The notes under the pieces: generated by a model
What the model was told of the DNA's origin: nothing
What the model saw: the letters and a program-made list of their open reading frames with translations, nothing else
The model's database searches: none
Program-made: the position numbers and the translations under genes
Shown here: piece by piece, positions 61,380 to 64,000 of the stretch
How the letters are laid out: each line of letters starts with the position of its first letter
Numbering within the stretch: position 1 is the first letter of the stretch
Origin: Typhlomys cinereus
Lineage: Eukaryota > Chordata > Mammalia > Rodentia > Platacanthomyidae
DNA length: 64,000 nucleotides
Reading direction: 5' to 3'
Assembly (NCBI GenBank): GCA_023101885.1
Contig: JALPQD010000631.1
Span: forward strand, 382,001 to 446,000

Positions 61380-61795
61380 TGCTTGGTATTTTCTGTTAAC
61401 CTCACATCAGTAACCAGAGCTCCAGACACATCTGAAAGGAAATAGAGATTCAGGTTGATCTCAAGCATGCCCGTGAGGGACTGTAATGACTGCATAAAAT
61501 GACACAGGAAGACCCAGACCACTATGGTGGGACCATTTCCTAGGCAGAGGGTCCAGAACTGTTTTAAGAATGAGGAGAAATGAGGGCAAGCATGTATGTA
61601 CTTTCTCCTGTATCTTCACCTTACATGTGACATGACCAGCAGCTTATAGCTCCCGCCATTGCAACTCCCCAACAATGACAGACTGTAGTAGCTCCCCAAT
61701 AATGACAGACTGTAACCTGGAGTTGTGAGCCAATTAAACCCTCTCTCCCTTCAGTTGCTGGGGTCCAGCATTTTGTCGTGGCAAACATGTAATGA
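61380..61795 (+). mobile_element. hAT-derived rodent repeat
   Basis: AGACCACTATGGTGGGACCATTTCCTAGG, a GTGAGCCAATTAAACCCTCT end and CATTTTGTCGTGGCAAACAT match the URR1/MER-type layout. Two near-identical CCCCAA(C/T)AATGACAGACTGTA units sit at about 61667-61711. Confidence 0.6.
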
Positions 61796-61884
61796 AACTA
61801 AAACAAATAGGAGAAAAACCACAGACCACTGATTCAAGGGCATCACATATAAAGCATATGGATAACGCAGAGTGGGAGAGGAGT

Positions 61885-62070
61885 GCACACTATGTGCTAG
61901 AACAATCCTAAGTGCTCACTCATGCAAACATTACACTAATTCTGTAAGGTCTGTGACATCTCCTCCCCATCTGTAAACATGGAAAGTGAGATTAGCCTAA
62001 GAGACTGGCCCAAGGTCAAAAAGCTAGTGCATGAGATCAAATGCAAACCTAGGCACTGTGGCTCTTGGAG
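61885..62070 (+). mobile_element. MIR SINE
   Basis: CTAAGTGCTCACTCATGCAA, CTCCCCATCTGTAAACATGG and ACTGGCCCAAGGTCAAAAAGCTAG follow the MIR consensus. Confidence 0.75.
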
Positions 62071-63344
62071 ACAATGAATAGATCACCGTACTGTTCACTG
62101 AACACACAGCCAAGCCAGGAACAGCATGGAAAGCAACATCATATAAAAACTACAAGCGTTATCATTTCTAAGAGGGAAGCAATTGGCTACTAAATAAAAG
62201 GACGCTGTGAGTTGTGCTTGGAATGGAGCTGTGCTTTGTGCTGCTGAGTACGGATAGCAATGTTCAGGTGATTGATAATAACACGATGCTAACTAACTAG
62301 ACTTAAAATTTTATACAACACTTGACAACTCGCAAGCTCTTTCAAATTTATACTTCAATAAAAAGTACCTCAGATACTCTCATACTACAAATGTGGAACA
62401 GATCTTCAATTTGAATCCAAGTCCAAGAGTACTTTCCACATTTTTGACCAGGAGGCCTGGCCTCATCTCTGACAAAAGTTTTTTCTTCTTATTTTTTTTC
62501 TAGAAGAAAAAGTATGCACATATGCAAATAGCTCTGCCAATTTGTGATGCCAATTTGAGCAGTGTGAACCTGGTACTTTATGCACCATGTAAGCCCAGCC
62601 AGGCTACAAATACCCCTGGTGTGTCTTTTTAGGCAAAATGCCCAGTGTGGCAGGACTTGTTTCAAGTGATCTCAAGTTAGATATGTGGCCTAAAAAAGGA
62701 GGCTGAGTAAACTTTCTGTAGCACTGAACACGTTAAGATACAACCTACCAAGAGGCGGCTTTACTCCACTGAGAAACTGTTAAGCTGAATCAGTTTTTGC
62801 TTAGTTTGTGAACTCAGTTTGGAATTGTATGGAAGAGAGAGAGAGAGAGAACCAATGAGGCAAATTATGGGCTGGCTCTGTTGACTATGAAATAATATCT
62901 AAGGCAGATATAAAGGACAACTGTCACAGGCACCTGCTTATTAAAAGAGTTTAATGAGTTTTATACTGTGCTATTTGTTCCTTGAAAGATCCTAAGGGCA
63001 GTGTGCTATGAGATTTAGACACATTTTACTTTATGTTTCAATAACTATAATGCTGAGGCAGGTAGAATATTCTAGAAGAACAATGGCTGTGTAGAGCCCC
63101 ACAAGCCAGGAATCGTGATGTCCATTTTGTAGAGGAGCATATGAAGATCTCTAGTTGCTGTCTTACGAACTTCGACGAGCTAATTTAAATCAACATAAGT
63201 AACAGGGCCAGCCTGCTTGAATTCATATTTATAGGGAGCTCTGACAGCTTTATTTCTTTCAAGTTATTCATAGATGAGCTGCTTTGGGAAGCACAGGTTT
63301 CTGGGTAGGCTCTGCTCATTTGGAAAGAACATGACCCCTATGCA

Positions 63345-63475
63345 ATGAGAAATGCATCCCGGCCTAGCCCTGGGGGTACAAGCCAGTATCTCCAGCGGCT
63401 GGGGAAGCTGGGGCAGGAAGACGACAAGTTCAAGGACTGCTCCAGAGAAAGGCAAGACCCGGTCTTATACCTGGC
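63345..63475 (+). mobile_element. B1 SINE
   Basis: TACAAGCCAGTATCTCCAGC, GGAAGCTGGGGCAGGAAGAC and AAGACCCGGTCTTA give a diverged B1. Confidence 0.6.
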
Positions 63476-63619
63476 AGCGCTGCTCGTGTCATCTGAAACA
63501 AGGGAAAGTGTCACGAGAGTTTCACACATAGCACAGGGCAGAGAAAACCCTTGTCTCAAAGTTTCAGGCTTATATATTTCAAAATGTGTGAGAGAATGAC
63601 TTAATTAGCTAATGAATTA

Positions 63620-63935
63620 ATTGTGTGTGTGTGTGTGTGTGTGTGTACATGTGTGCTGGCATGTATACAAGAGGGCACTTGAATGTGTGTCCTGGTGGAG
63701 TCCCAAGGGTAACATTTTGGAATCATCCTGGATTGCGCTTCCATCTTTATTGATTTGCCCTGGGGTTTTCTAGTCGACCTTTCGGGGTTGGAATTTACAG
63801 GTCACTGCTATATCTGCCTGGCATTTTTCCATGGGATCTTGGGGATCTGAACTTACGTCTTTTTTTTTTTTTTTTTTTTTTTTTGCTTATGAGGCAAAGG
63901 CTTTTAACCCCTAGCCAGCCCCCCCCCCCCCAGCC
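63620..63935 (-). mobile_element. DIP-like SINE, reversed, with internal T-run
   Basis: GT tract, GAATCATCCTGGATTGCGCT, GGGGATCTGAACTTACGTC, then a 24-T run and C(12) run near the head, both absent from the other copies. Confidence 0.8.
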
Positions 63936-64000
63936 TGGGAATGATTTCAACTAAGCGAGAGCTGGCATTTTCTTTTACTCTCTTGTACTTGGCAGTGCAC

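Larger units (their letters stand above)
59761..64000 (-). other. Intron at the right edge
   Basis: Sequence upstream of the first cassette exon. No peptide of the preceding LIMCH1 exon ([20 protein letters not shown] region in human) or of the CH domain was found. It contains a reversed B2-like SINE with a GT tract (about 60415-60600), a hAT-like repeat (about 61380-61795), a MIR (about 61885-62070), a B1 remnant (about 63345-63470) and a reversed SINE (63615-63935). Confidence 0.7.

Noticed and set aside
61283..61522. Novel 79-residue minus-strand protein
   Set aside because: It lies within a hAT-derived repeat and has no splice or start context.

Overview
This is a stretch of mammalian nuclear DNA, almost certainly rodent. 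B1, ID and B2-superfamily SINEs occur throughout, together with short hAT-derived repeats of the rodent URR1 type, old MIR copies and many long dinucleotide tracts. The commonest young SINE has a tRNA-like head (reads GGGGCTGGAGAG..GGCTCAGGGGTTAAGCC) and a long non-B2 body. It is not the mouse or rat B2 and best resembles what is known of the DIP family of jerboas, so a dipodoid rodent is my best guess (moderate confidence).

The window holds one gene, LIMCH1, on the minus strand. It runs from about 59.8 kb down to 6.2 kb and leaves the window at both ends. I could place 23 coding exons from conserved peptide sequence, splice sites and matching reading phase. The CH domain and the N-terminal linker lie beyond the right edge. 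The last few codons (human ending SAGQPTTL) and the 3' UTR were not found and probably lie beyond the left edge. LIMCH1 is a stress-fibre protein that binds non-muscle myosin II. Its relative LMO7 was considered and rejected: the exons here match LIMCH1 peptides, have no PDZ domain, and the LIM sequence is the LIMCH1 type.

Layout, in transcript order (right to left). 64-59.8 kb is intron. 59.8-53.7 kb holds six exons whose combined length keeps the frame and which sit exactly where the short isoform joins ..R to YGPRTPV. They correspond to the extra exons of the skeletal-muscle isoform. The first three carry a repeated KDD[F/L]AxR[R/K] module. A 36-nt microexon lies at 50.9 kb. The shared LIMCH1/LMO7 coiled-coil region is at 46.1-44.0 kb, and its first exon abuts a CpG-dense block that could be an internal promoter. 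Linker exons lie at 40.8, 31.8, 30.2, 26.6 and 23.6 kb, and E/R/K-rich helical exons at 21.2, 18.3 and 17.4 kb. A fast-evolving exon at 16.3 kb has an unresolved 3' end. Exons at 12.4 kb and 10.4 kb (the latter optional) follow, and two exons at 9.0 and 6.2 kb complete the LIM domain.

Everything else is intron with repeats. Notable non-coding structures are an 0.9-kb minisatellite at 14.57-15.45 kb, UG repeats just outside the two LIM exons, a CpG-dense block of odd composition at 55.7-55.9 kb, a 160-bp purine tract at 1.4-1.55 kb, a perfect 41-bp direct repeat 715 bp apart at 25 kb, and several young SINEs with intact target-site duplications. I saw no RNA gene, CRISPR array, virus-like coding sequence or second protein gene.
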